DNA of 12,200 bases from JAAYZM01 sp964510785 (lineage in GTDB: Bacteria; Actinomycetota; Actinomycetes; Actinomycetales; Cellulomonadaceae), in the NCBI GenBank assembly GCA_964510785.1, contig CAZECM010000092.1, positions 1 to 12,200 on the forward strand. The letters run 5' to 3'. Shown in pieces: positions 5,483 through 12,200 of the stretch. The number at the start of each line of letters is the position of its first letter. The first letter of the stretch is position 1. Made by a program: the position numbers and the translations under genes. The notes beneath the pieces were generated by a model. That model was not told the origin of the DNA and ran no database searches. It saw only the letters and a list, made by a program, of their open reading frames with translations.

Positions 5483-6696
5483 CCCCAGCGGCCCCACTCC
5501 AGACCTCTCGTGAGCGCGGCAGGGGTGGTGGGGGTTCCGGCTAGCCAGGTGCGGGTGACCAGGGGGACGCCGGGGCGGTAGGCGAGGTGGACGTAGGACG
5601 GGGCGGCCAGTTCTACCAGGTCAGCGCGGGCGCCCGGCGCGATGCGTCCGACGTCGGTGCGGTCGAGGGTGCGGGCTCCCCCGGCCGTCGCGGCCCACAG
5701 CGCCTCGGCCGGGGTCATGCCCATCTCCCGGACCGCGAGCGCGATGACGAACTGCATCGACGTCGTGAAGCTCGAGCCGGGGTTGCAGTCGCTCGCGAGC
5801 GCGACCGTGACGCCTGCGTCGAGGAGCCGCCGGGCGTCCGGATAGGGCTGGCGGGTCGAGAACTCGGCGCCGGGGAGCAGGGTCGCGACGGTGACCGATC
5901 CGGCCAGGGCCGCGACGTCGTCGTCGGACAGGAAGGTCGCGTGGTCCACGGAGGCCGCGCCGAGCTCGACCGCCATGCGCACCCCGCCGCCCGGCCCGAG
6001 CTGGCCCGCGTGGATCCGGGGGCGCAATCCCGCGGCGATGCCGGCCTCAAGGATGCGCCGCGACTGGGCGACCGTGAAGGCGCCCTCCTCGCAGAACACG
6101 TCGATCCAGCGCGCGTGCGGGGCGCAGGCCTCGAGCATCTCGCCGACGACGAGGTCGACGTACCCCTCCGGTCTCCCCGCGAGCTCGAGCGGGACGACGT
6201 GCGCGCCGAGGAACGTGACCTCGGGCGTGACCTCGCGCGCGAGCCGCACGAGGCGTTCCTCGTGGCCGACGTCGAGGCCGTAGCCGCTCTTCACCTCGAG
6301 GGTCGTGGTCCCCTGGGCGAGCGCCTCGGCGGCGAAGCCCGCGAGCCTGGCACGCAGGTGCTCCTCGGTGGCCACGCGGGTCGCCGCGACGGTGGTGCGG
6401 ATGCCGCCGGCCGCGTAGGGGCGGCCCGCCATGCGCGCCTCGAACTCGGGCGCCCGGTCCCCCGCGAACACGAGGTGGGTGTGGGAATCGACGAAGCCGG
6501 GGATCACAGCCGCGCCGTCGACGACGACCACCCGGTGCTCGCCGTCGGGCACCTGGCTCGCTTTCCCCACCCACGCAACGCGATCGCCCTCGATGAGCAC
6601 GGCGGCGTCGCGCACGATCCCGAGAGTTCCCCCCGTGCGGCCCGCCGCGGACTCGTTGGTGACGAGCTCGCCGATCCCAGTGAGGAGGGTGCGCAC
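5479..6696 (-). CDS. hutI: imidazolonepropionase
   Basis: A 405-aa amidohydrolase that opens the imidazolone ring to give N-formimidoyl-glutamate, the third step of histidine degradation. The metal-binding HxH is in DSHTHLVFAGDR (His72, His74). Further ligand or catalytic positions are His229 (RIHAGQL), His252 (VDHATFL) and Asp303 (ASDCNPGSS), all as in HutI; the TLEVKSGYGL segment (132-141) is also characteristic. Length is normal for the family. The GTG start at 6696 follows the hutU stop directly (TAG then GTG), and GGAGGG inside the end of hutU serves as ribosome site, so hutU-hutI is one translationally coupled operon. Confidence 0.95.
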   Translation of the reverse strand: MRTLLTGIGELVTNESAAGRTGGTLGIVRDAAVLIEGDRVAWVGKASQVPDGEHRVVVVDGAAVIPGFVDSHTHLVFAGDRAPEFEARMAGRPYAAGGIRTTVAATRVATEEHLRARLAGFAAEALAQGTTTLEVKSGYGLDVGHEERLVRLAREVTPEVTFLGAHVVPLELAGRPEGYVDLVVGEMLEACAPHARWIDVFCEEGAFTVAQSRRILEAGIAAGLRPRIHAGQLGPGGGVRMAVELGAASVDHATFLSDDDVAALAGSVTVATLLPGAEFSTRQPYPDARRLLDAGVTVALASDCNPGSSFTTSMQFVIALAVREMGMTPAEALWAATAGGARTLDRTDVGRIAPGARADLVELAAPSYVHLAYRPGVPLVTRTWLAGTPTTPAALTRGLEWGRWG

Positions 6697-8529
6697 CTAG
6701 CCCTCCGTCATCGGGGTGCGCACCCCGCGCTCACGCGCCACCTCGACGGCGCGGGCATACCCGGCGTCGACGTGGCGCATCACGCCCGTGCCGGGGTCGT
6801 TCGTCAGCACGCGTTCGAGCTTCTCGGCCGCCACGGGCAACCCGACGGGCCTCGCGTTCCCTTCGCGGATCAGCACCTCCGGCGGCAGCTACGATCAGCA
6901 GACGAACTCGCGCGGCCTCTCGCCGTTCCAGGCGAACGTCGCGCAGCCGAACTTCGCGGTCAACCTCCCGGCGGCCACCNNNNNNNNNNCCACGACCTGA
7001 CCGGCGTGGATCGACCGGCCGATGCCGACGCCGCCGCCGTGGTGGATCGACACCCAGGTGGCGCCCGACGCCGTGTTGAGCAGGGCATTGAGGAGGGGCC
7101 AGTCGGCGATCGCGTCGGAGCCGTCCGCCATCGCCTCCGTCTCGCGGTACGGGGAGGCGACCGAGCCGGAGTCGAGGTGGTCGCGGCCGATGACGACGGG
7201 TGCGGAGAGCTCCCCCGAGGCGACCATCTCGTTGAAGCGCAGGCCCGCGAGGTGGCGCTCGCCGTAGCCGAGCCAGCAGATGCGCGCGGGCAGTCCCTCG
7301 AAGTGGACCTTCTGGGAGGCCTGGGTAATCCAGCGGTGCAGGTGCGCGTCCTCGGGGAACAGCTCGAGGACGGCGCGGTCCGTCGCGGCGATGTCCGCCG
7401 GGTCGCCCGAGAGGGCCGCCCAGCGGAACGGTCCCTTGCCCTCCGCGAACAGCGGGCGGATGTAGGCGGGCACGAAGCCGGGGAAGTCGAAGGCGCGGTC
7501 GAAGCCACCGAGCTGCGCCTCCGCGCGGATCGAGTTGCCGTAGTCGAACACCTCGGCGCCCGCGTCCGCGAAGCCCACCATCGCGGCGACGTGCTTAGCC
7601 ATCGACGCGCGCGCCGCAGCGGTGAACGCCTCGGGGTCTCGCTGTGCCTCGGTGTGCCAGTCGGCGACCAAGATCCCCTCGGGCAGGTAGCTCAACGGGT
7701 CGTGCGCGCTCGTCTGGTCCGTGACGATGTCGACGGGGGTGCCACGCTCGAGCAGCTCGGTGAAGACAGTGGCGGCGTTGCCGACCACGCCCACCGACAA
7801 CGGCTCACGGGCCCGCTTCGCGGCGAGGGCGCGCGAGACGGCCTCGTCGAGGTCGTGCGTGTAGCCGTCGAGGTAGCCGTGCTCGACGCGGCGGGCGAGG
7901 CGGGAGAGGTCGACGTCGACGACGATCACCGCGCCGCCGTTCATCGTCACGGCGAGGGGTTGTGCGCCACCCATGCCGCCGCAGCCACCCGTGAGCGTCA
8001 ACGTCCCGGCGAGGGTGGCATCGGCGCCGTGGCCGCCGTCGTCGTCGGAACCGTGGCGCGCCGCGAGCGACCGCGCGACCGCCGCGAAGGTCTCGAACGT
8101 GCCCTGCAGGATGCCCTGCGTGCCGATGTAGATCCACGAGCCGGCCGTCATCTGGCCGTACATCATCAGGCCCTTGCGTTCCAATTCGCGGAAGTGATCC
8201 CAGTTGGCCCACTGACCCACGAGGTTCGAATTCGCCAGCAGCACGCGCGGCGCGTCGACGTGCGACTTGAACACGCCCACCGGCTTGCCCGACTGAATGA
8301 GCAGCGTCTCGTCGTCTTCGAGCTCGCGCAGCGCGGTGACGATGCGGTCGAACGACGGCCAGTCGCGCGCGGCCTTGCCGGTGCCGCCGTACACCACGAG
8401 GTCTGCGGGGCGCTCGGCCACGTCGGGGTCGAGGTTGTTCATCAACATGCGCAGCGCGGCTTCCTGAACCCAGCCCTTGCAGGAAAGCCTGTCGCCGCGA
8501 GGGGCGCGCACTTCACGGGAAACGCTCAT
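6697..8529 (-). CDS. hutU: urocanate hydratase, interrupted by an assembly gap and foreign insert; apparent hybrid
   Basis: Urocanase converts urocanate to imidazolonepropionate using tightly bound NAD+. From ATG 8529 to 6990 it encodes 513 residues with family hallmarks: CKGWVQEAALRMLMNNLDP near the N-terminus, MTAGSWIYIGTQGILQGT, TGGCGGMGGAQPLAVTMNGG (NAD site), FDYGNSIR, and IHHGGGVGIGRSIHAGQVV. The C-terminal piece at about 6697-6840 encodes AAEKLERVLTNDPGTGVMRH and ends RTPMTEG. Between them lie 10 Ns and about 140 bases of unrelated sequence where only about five codons are expected; the same frame then contains TGA (6895-6897) and TAG. Residues 1 to about 125 look proteobacterial (GVFKSHVDAPRV), the rest actinobacterial. 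The ATG has no clear ribosome site; TATACC lies eight bases before it on the minus strand. Confidence 0.88.
6841..6979 (+). other. foreign segment interrupting hutU, coding-like on the plus strand
   Basis: This stretch does not belong to urocanase. On the plus strand one frame reads smoothly as NPTGLAFPSRISTSGGSY, then DQQTNSRGLSPFQANVAQ, then PNFAVNLPAAT up to the gap, with amino-acid composition of an extracellular or outer-membrane protein. I do not recognise the family. The left boundary with hutU is at about 6836-6842 and the right boundary is the N run. It probably comes from the end of an unrelated contig. Confidence 0.5.
6980..6989. other. assembly gap (10 Ns)
   Basis: A run of exactly ten undetermined bases inside hutU. 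The round size suggests a nominal scaffolding gap rather than a measured length, so frame across it has no meaning. Confidence 0.98.
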
Positions 8530-8577
8530 GGCGCGCCGGTATAGACCACAGCGCCACGCATCGGGTAAGCGCGCCGC

Positions 8578-8868
8578 ATGCGTGAAGTTGCCATTGGCGC
8601 CGTCGCGGCCTTCGTGGTCGCCCTCATTACCATTACCTTCTTCGGGCCCGCCGAGCCGCCGCCGCCACCGCCCGCGCCGGTGCGCAAGGTCGACCGCCGC
8701 TTCGAACGGTTGGAGCGCCTGCGTATTTCGCCGCCCGGTGACGGGCCGGACTTTCAAAAAATCAAGCGCGGTTCGCAGCTGGAGCCGACGCTTCGCGATC
8801 CGGCGATGCGCGACCCGGCACTGCGTGAGCGCATGCGACGGCCGCGGGGAGACGCCGGAACACCGTGA
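8578..8868 (+). CDS. small single-pass membrane protein with proline-rich linker, unknown function
   Basis: A 96-aa protein. Residues 4-22 form one hydrophobic segment (VAIGAVAAFVVALITITFF), followed by a proline-rich stretch (AEPPPPPPAPV, 24-34) and a charged, arginine-rich tail with the repeated pattern LRDPAMRDPALRERMRR. It is probably anchored in the inner membrane with the tail outside, or is a secreted protein with an uncleaved signal. It is divergent from hutU with 48 bases between the starts. Its stop overlaps the next start as GTGA, so the two are likely co-translated. I do not recognise a family. Confidence 0.6.
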   Translation: MREVAIGAVAAFVVALITITFFGPAEPPPPPPAPVRKVDRRFERLERLRISPPGDGPDFQKIKRGSQLEPTLRDPAMRDPALRERMRRPRGDAGTP

Positions 8869-9149
8869 AGTACCTCGCGCTGTTGCTGGTGTGCGCCTGC
8901 GCCACCGTGCAGCCCGCCGGTGAGCGCCCCGGTGAACAGGACGCGGTCATCGCGCGGTTCCGTGAAGCGGTGGCGGCGGGGCGCTTCGATGACGTGCTGC
9001 CGCTGCTCAGCAAACGCTGGAGAGATCGCTACGACGCCACGCGCCTCGCGGAAGACTTCGACGCCGAGCCGCTCGCCTCGTGGCGCACGCAGCAGCCGCT
9101 GAAGCTGGTGCAGGAAGAAGACGGCTGGAAGATCGACGCGCTGGAGTAG
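8865..9149 (+). CDS. small putative lipoprotein, unknown function
   Basis: A 94-aa protein with a GTG start overlapping the preceding stop. The N-terminus MKYLALLLVCACATVQ is a short signal sequence with a possible lipobox VCAC, so Cys12 would be the lipidated residue. The mature part (AVIARFREAVAAGRFDDVLPLLSKRW, then a C-terminal WKIDALE) resembles small NTF2-like or DUF4878-type folds in which a helix pair precedes a sheet ending in the WKI-type strand. That resemblance is inference from pattern only. It is probably a periplasmic or envelope protein working with the membrane protein encoded upstream. Confidence 0.65.
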   Translation: MKYLALLLVCACATVQPAGERPGEQDAVIARFREAVAAGRFDDVLPLLSKRWRDRYDATRLAEDFDAEPLASWRTQQPLKLVQEEDGWKIDALE

Positions 9150-9185
9150 CCTGCCGCGCACACTTTCTTCTCAAGGAGCACGAAC

Positions 9186-10034
9186 ATGGGAGTCTGGGAA
9201 CGATCATGGGGTCTGACGAAGACGTCTTTCGAGGTCATTCGCGCCGATAAGGAAATGATCTGGTTCCCGATTCTCGCGGGCCTCTTTTCGATTTTCTACG
9301 CAGTGGCGCTGATCGTGCCGGCTTTCGTGCTGGAGGTGCTGCCGCACGACACCCGTGAGGTAGCGCAGTACGTGGCGCTGTTCTTCGTCTATTTCGGGCT
9401 GTCGTTCATCGCGACGTTCTTCAACGTGTGCGCGGTGTACACCACGAAGACGCGGCTCGAAGGCGGCGACGCGACGTTCATGGAGAGCATTCGCTTCGCG
9501 GCCTCGCGCGTGCACCTCATCGCCGCGTGGAGCGCGGTGGCGGCCACGGTGGGCCTGTTGTTGCGCGCGCTGGAGAATGCGAGCCAGCGCGCCGGGCTGG
9601 TGGGGAAGCTGATTCTCACGCTCATTCGCGCGCTGCTGGCGACGGCGTGGAGCGTGGTGACGGTGTTTGTGATCCCCTCCATGGTGTACCGGGGGCTCGG
9701 ACCCATCGCCGCGATCAAAATGTCGATACAGACGTTGAAGAAGACGTGGGGCGAGAGCCTCATTCGGCACTATGGGCTCGGGCTGGCGGGGTTCGTCTGC
9801 TCGCTGCCGTTTGTGTTGATGCTCGTCGGCGCGTTCGCCGCCGCCGGTGCGGGCCTCGTTCCCGTGGCGATCATCGTCGGCGTCATCGGCGTGGTCGGCC
9901 TGCTGACGGTGAGCCTGCTGTTCGGGCTGGCGTCGACGGTGTTCAACACCGCGCTGTTTCACTACGCCACCACGGGCGAGGCGCAGAACTTCGACGCCGA
10001 GTTACTGCGCGGCGCCTTCGGCTCGCGCCGGTAG
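9186..10034 (+). CDS. six-TM integral membrane protein of unknown function (DUF6159-like)
   Basis: A 282-aa polytopic inner-membrane protein. Hydrophobic segments lie at about 27-50, 62-85, 110-128, 142-165, 198-220 and 222-258. The N-terminus GVWERSWGLTKTSFEVIRADKEMIWFPIL and the middle VYRGLGPIAAIKMSIQTLKKTWGE resemble uncharacterised glycerophosphodiester phosphodiesterase-membrane-domain-like or DUF6159 families, in which an amphipathic SxxxLKKxW helix recurs. A clear AAGGAG ribosome site is seven bases before the ATG. It follows the small lipoprotein gene by 36 bases and may share its transcript. The family name is from memory and unverified. Confidence 0.78.
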   Translation: MGVWERSWGLTKTSFEVIRADKEMIWFPILAGLFSIFYAVALIVPAFVLEVLPHDTREVAQYVALFFVYFGLSFIATFFNVCAVYTTKTRLEGGDATFMESIRFAASRVHLIAAWSAVAATVGLLLRALENASQRAGLVGKLILTLIRALLATAWSVVTVFVIPSMVYRGLGPIAAIKMSIQTLKKTWGESLIRHYGLGLAGFVCSLPFVLMLVGAFAAAGAGLVPVAIIVGVIGVVGLLTVSLLFGLASTVFNTALFHYATTGEAQNFDAELLRGAFGSRR

Positions 10035-10041
10035 GTCACAC

Positions 10042-10347
10042 CTCAGACTTTCTGCTGAGTCGTTCAATATCGGCTTGCACGTATATTTGTTGTGACTTAT
10101 ACATGGCCTATGGCGATTGCGCCTGAGACTACGGCGGCTGCTGGTGCGTTGTGGTGCCGTTCGCGTGTTCTACGTATTTGATTCTGAACGTAAGGCGGTG
10201 CTGCTCATCGGCGGTGAGAAGAGCGACAAGCGGCTCTACGACTCGAAGCGTGGTGTGGTGGCCACGGCATTCAAGGAGTTCGCAGCGTGGGAAGCGAAGC
10301 TCGAGGAAAAACGAAGAGCCGAGGCAGCAAAGAAGAAACAGAAGTGA
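10042..10347 (+). pseudogene. RelE/HigB-like toxin, 5'-degraded with an in-frame stop
   Basis: The frame at 10096-10347 encodes GLWRLRLRR, then AVRVFYVFDSERKAVLLIGGEKSDKR, the core and C-terminal half of HigB/RelE-type mRNA interferases, followed by a lysine-rich tail. The N-terminal half is missing. In the same frame upstream, ESFNIGLHVYLL precedes a TGA at 10093-10095; this resembles the usual helix-LG-P-V-x-L lead-in to GLWELR, suggesting decay rather than a wrong start. A TTG at 10117 could still start a 76-aa remnant. The antitoxin follows after 12 bases. Toxin activity is unlikely. Confidence 0.55.
10075..10103 (+). promoter_or_regulatory. possible promoter of the toxin-antitoxin locus
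   Basis: TTGCAC (10075-10080) and TATACA (10098-10103) are separated by 17 bases in a locally AT-rich stretch. Each hexamer matches the sigma-70 consensus only partly, and the region may instead be the decayed 5' end of the toxin gene. Confidence 0.35.
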
Positions 10348-10359
10348 AACGGAGTCCCC

Positions 10360-10674
10360 ATGGCCAGATTTGAAGAGTTGGAGAAGAAGTATTTCACCCC
10401 GAAGGAACTCAAGAAGTTGCACGCGAAGGGCGAGCAGCTCGCACGGCTTTCCGATGTACGGCGCCAGCGCAACGTGACGCAGACGGAGTTGGCGAAAGTA
10501 CTGAAGATTGGCCAGGCGGCGCTCTCGCAGCTCGAGAACCAGTCAGACGCCAAGTTCTCTACGTTACGCGCCTACGTTGAGGGGCTCGGAGGCCGGTTGA
10601 AGCTCGTCGCTGAGTTTGGCGATCAGCCGGTCGTCATTGGCCTCGGTGTGACTTCGAAGCCGCTATTGAAGTAG
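10360..10674 (+). CDS. XRE-family HTH antitoxin (HigA-like)
   Basis: A 104-aa DNA-binding protein. Residues 33-60 form a Cro/C1-type helix-turn-helix (VRRQRNVTQTELAKVLKIGQ, then AALSQLEN), followed by FSTLRAYVEGLGGRLKLVAEFGD, the standard C-terminal pattern of HigA-type antitoxins. The N-terminal helix (FEELEKKYFTPKELKKLHAKGE) would contact the toxin. The ATG at 10360 has ACGGAG about nine bases upstream. It probably represses its own operon. It overlaps the convergent Tim44/TerB gene by 12 bases at its 3' end. With the toxin degraded, it may be an orphan antitoxin. Confidence 0.85.
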   Translation: MARFEELEKKYFTPKELKKLHAKGEQLARLSDVRRQRNVTQTELAKVLKIGQAALSQLENQSDAKFSTLRAYVEGLGGRLKLVAEFGDQPVVIGLGVTSKPLLK

Positions 10675-12200
10675 GGCGGCGACGCGTTGGCTCAAGCCGA
10701 GGTGCATGGCGGCGATGTTGATCAACTTGCGCTCGCGCGCGTCGACGCGGCCGTCGGCCTTCGCCATCTGAATCAGCGCGCGCAGCAGCACTTCGCCTTC
10801 CGCGTCGCCCTTCGCGATGGGCTTGAGCTCACCGTTCGGCGGCGCAGAGAGGATCTTCTCCACCGTCGGCCATGGCACCTTCCACCGCGCCGAGGCCCAC
10901 TTGAGCATCTTGACCTCGCGCGCATCGACCACGCCGTCTGCCTTCGCCACTTCGGCCAGCAGCTCCACCAGGCGCTCGCGTTCTTCGGGTGACGGCATGC
11001 GCGCTGCTTTCGCTTCGGTGGCGCCGATCATCGCGCCGCCGCGCGCCAGCCAGGTTTCCCAGCCGGTCATCTCTGTCGCCACCCAGTCGCGGGAACCTGA
11101 GGTCAGCGTGGCGCCGCAGTACTCGCAGGTGGGCTGGCCGTTGTCGGTGAGCGGCGCGTTGCAGCTGCCGCAGCGGTTGGTCGACATGCCCTGGCCGGCG
11201 TTGGTGGTGGCGTTCGACGCGCGCTCCAGCATCAACACGCTGCGCAGCGGCTGCGTGCGGCCGGTGCCTACGTCGGCGCTCCAGCGGATCTCGAAGGTGG
11301 CGAACTCGCGGCCGGCCTGTTCCATGAGCTGCAACGTGTTCACGGCGCCGACGGCCACTTCACGGAACGCCGCGTGCTTGATGCCGGCGGTGAACTCCGG
11401 CGCGGCCAGCTTCGCGATGCCTTTGGCGTCATTGCGCGTGCGCGCCTCGATCCATTTCCAGAAGATGAGCGCCGCGCGATCTTCCAGCGCCTCCACCGCG
11501 AGCGAAGGGTCTCGCTGGTGCGCGTCGGCAAACCCGCGCGGCTCGCCATGGCGGCGCTCGAACACCGCGCCCTGAGTGATCTCCGCCAGCACCCAGTCGT
11601 GCGTGCCGCTGTTGACGATGGCGCCGCAGTATTCGCAGGTGTTCGACGCGCCGCCCGAGAAGTCCGCGCCGCAGGTGGGGCAGTGGCCCTGCGTCACGCC
11701 GCCGTCTTCACGGGTGTGCGCGCCGGGGCGACGTACGTAGCTCCACACCTCGATGAAGCGTTCGATCGGCGCGCGCTTCGCGATGGCGAGCGCCTCGGCG
11801 TCGCCGGCGGTCGATGGCGCTTCACCGTCGCGCAGCTCGGCCACGATCTTGACGTGCAGCGTGTCGAACGACTCGGTCTGTTCGAGCCCCAGCAGCGAGG
11901 CCTCGATGATGCGCGGATCTGCGATGGCGTCACGCACGCGTTGCAGCTCCAGCAGGCCCAGCTGCGTGTTGAGCCGCTGGTACGTGGCGTCGCTGAGATA
12001 GCGGCGCACCGGCTCCAGGTTGCGAAGGAACCAGGCCTCTTGAACGGCGGCGAATTCCACGCCCACACGGTCGAGGAACTTGCGCAGATCGAACGAGGGA
12101 TCCCGGGCTTTGAGCGTGTTCACCCATGTCTGCACGTCGTCGGCGCTCACGTACGTGGTGCGCTCGGCTTCCGCGCGGGCAATGGCGCGCTTCGTTGAAC
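10663..12200 (-). CDS. Tim44-like / double zinc ribbon / TerB protein (5' end beyond right edge)
   Basis: The frame is open to the right edge; a GTG at 12150 is possible, but the codons beyond it (KRAIARAEAERTTYV) read as coding, so the gene is probably partial. Numbering from 12150: Tim44-like region about 10-145 (DPSFDLRKFLDRV, AWFLRNLEPVRRYLSD); zinc ribbon CPTC...CEYC (157-175); a second NTF2/Tim44-like region about 205-315; zinc ribbon CGSC...CEYC (327-345); and a TerB-like helical domain about 385-490 with two AKADGxVDARE motifs. Tim44-like domains are membrane-proximal, and TerB domains are linked to stress-response and membrane-associated systems. A membrane anchor probably lies outside the window. 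Function unknown. Confidence 0.8.
   Translation of the reverse strand, partial: STKRAIARAEAERTTYVSADDVQTWVNTLKARDPSFDLRKFLDRVGVEFAAVQEAWFLRNLEPVRRYLSDATYQRLNTQLGLLELQRVRDAIADPRIIEASLLGLEQTESFDTLHVKIVAELRDGEAPSTAGDAEALAIAKRAPIERFIEVWSYVRRPGAHTREDGGVTQGHCPTCGADFSGGASNTCEYCGAIVNSGTHDWVLAEITQGAVFERRHGEPRGFADAHQRDPSLAVEALEDRAALIFWKWIEARTRNDAKGIAKLAAPEFTAGIKHAAFREVAVGAVNTLQLMEQAGREFATFEIRWSADVGTGRTQPLRSVLMLERASNATTNAGQGMSTNRCGSCNAPLTDNGQPTCEYCGATLTSGSRDWVATEMTGWETWLARGGAMIGATEAKAARMPSPEERERLVELLAEVAKADGVVDAREVKMLKWASARWKVPWPTVEKILSAPPNGELKPIAKGDAEGEVLLRALIQMAKADGRVDARERKLINIAAMHLGLSQRVAALLQ

Noticed and set aside
6895..6989. Continuation of HutU through the gap as a natural C-terminus
   Set aside because: The residues after the Ns have no urocanase similarity and end at a chance TGA, while the true C-terminus is found at 6697-6840.
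5587..8544. Very long plus-strand open frame of 985 codons across the gap
   Set aside because: Antisense to hutI and hutU, passes through the Ns, and contains no recognisable domain; high GC keeps the frame open.
10103..10181. Small ORFs starting ATGGCCTATGGC and ATGGCGATTGCG before the antitoxin
   Set aside because: They are 7 and 23 codons, out of frame with the toxin core, and show no ribosome site or family pattern.
1..12200. CRISPR arrays, tRNA or rRNA genes, insertion sequences, phage genes
   Set aside because: I looked for direct repeats with regular spacing, tRNA arm motifs and transposase or integrase signatures and found none.

Overview
The window looks like sequence from two different bacteria joined inside one gene, plus a short third piece beside an assembly gap. 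About 1-8100 has very high GC, strongly GC-biased third codon positions, an actinobacterial-type ileS T-box leader, a TipA-type MerR regulator and a probable leaderless hutG. It suggests an actinobacterium, perhaps near Cellulomonas or Promicromonosporaceae (inference from style only). From about 8170 to 12200 the DNA is less GC-rich, with more GAA, ATT and TTT codons. Its proteins (a six-TM membrane protein, a Tim44/zinc-ribbon/TerB protein, small secreted proteins) are of kinds common in Myxococcota and other deltaproteobacteria. The style change falls in the best-conserved part of urocanase, so a metagenomic assembly chimera is the simplest reading.

Left part: the 5' half of ileS (minus, runs off the left edge) follows a T-box leader with an AUC specifier. 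Divergent from it is a tipA-like merR gene with a textbook MerR promoter and operator and a strong internal ribosome-binding site that could make a TipAS-like short form. A 19-bp perfect hairpin separates it from two convergent, translationally coupled flavin/FMN reductase genes (minus). About 235 bp upstream of these is a 27-codon ORF ending in a cysteine-rich tail, a candidate cysteine-responsive leader peptide.

Middle: hutG (+) faces hutI and hutU (-), a histidine-utilisation cluster. HutU (urocanase), HutI (imidazolonepropionase) and HutG (formimidoylglutamase type) cover consecutive steps of histidine breakdown. hutG and hutI converge with their stop codons overlapping in one CTAG. hutU is interrupted by about 140 bp of unrelated sequence and 10 Ns, with in-frame stops, and its N-terminal part has proteobacterial character.

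Right part: two small overlapping genes for envelope proteins, a six-TM membrane protein, a HigBA-like toxin-antitoxin locus whose toxin is 5'-degraded, and a long Tim44-like/zinc ribbon/TerB protein that runs off the right edge.

I found no convincing new defence or mobile system. The points most worth a second look are the hutU chimera, the tipA internal start and the cysteine-rich leader ORF.
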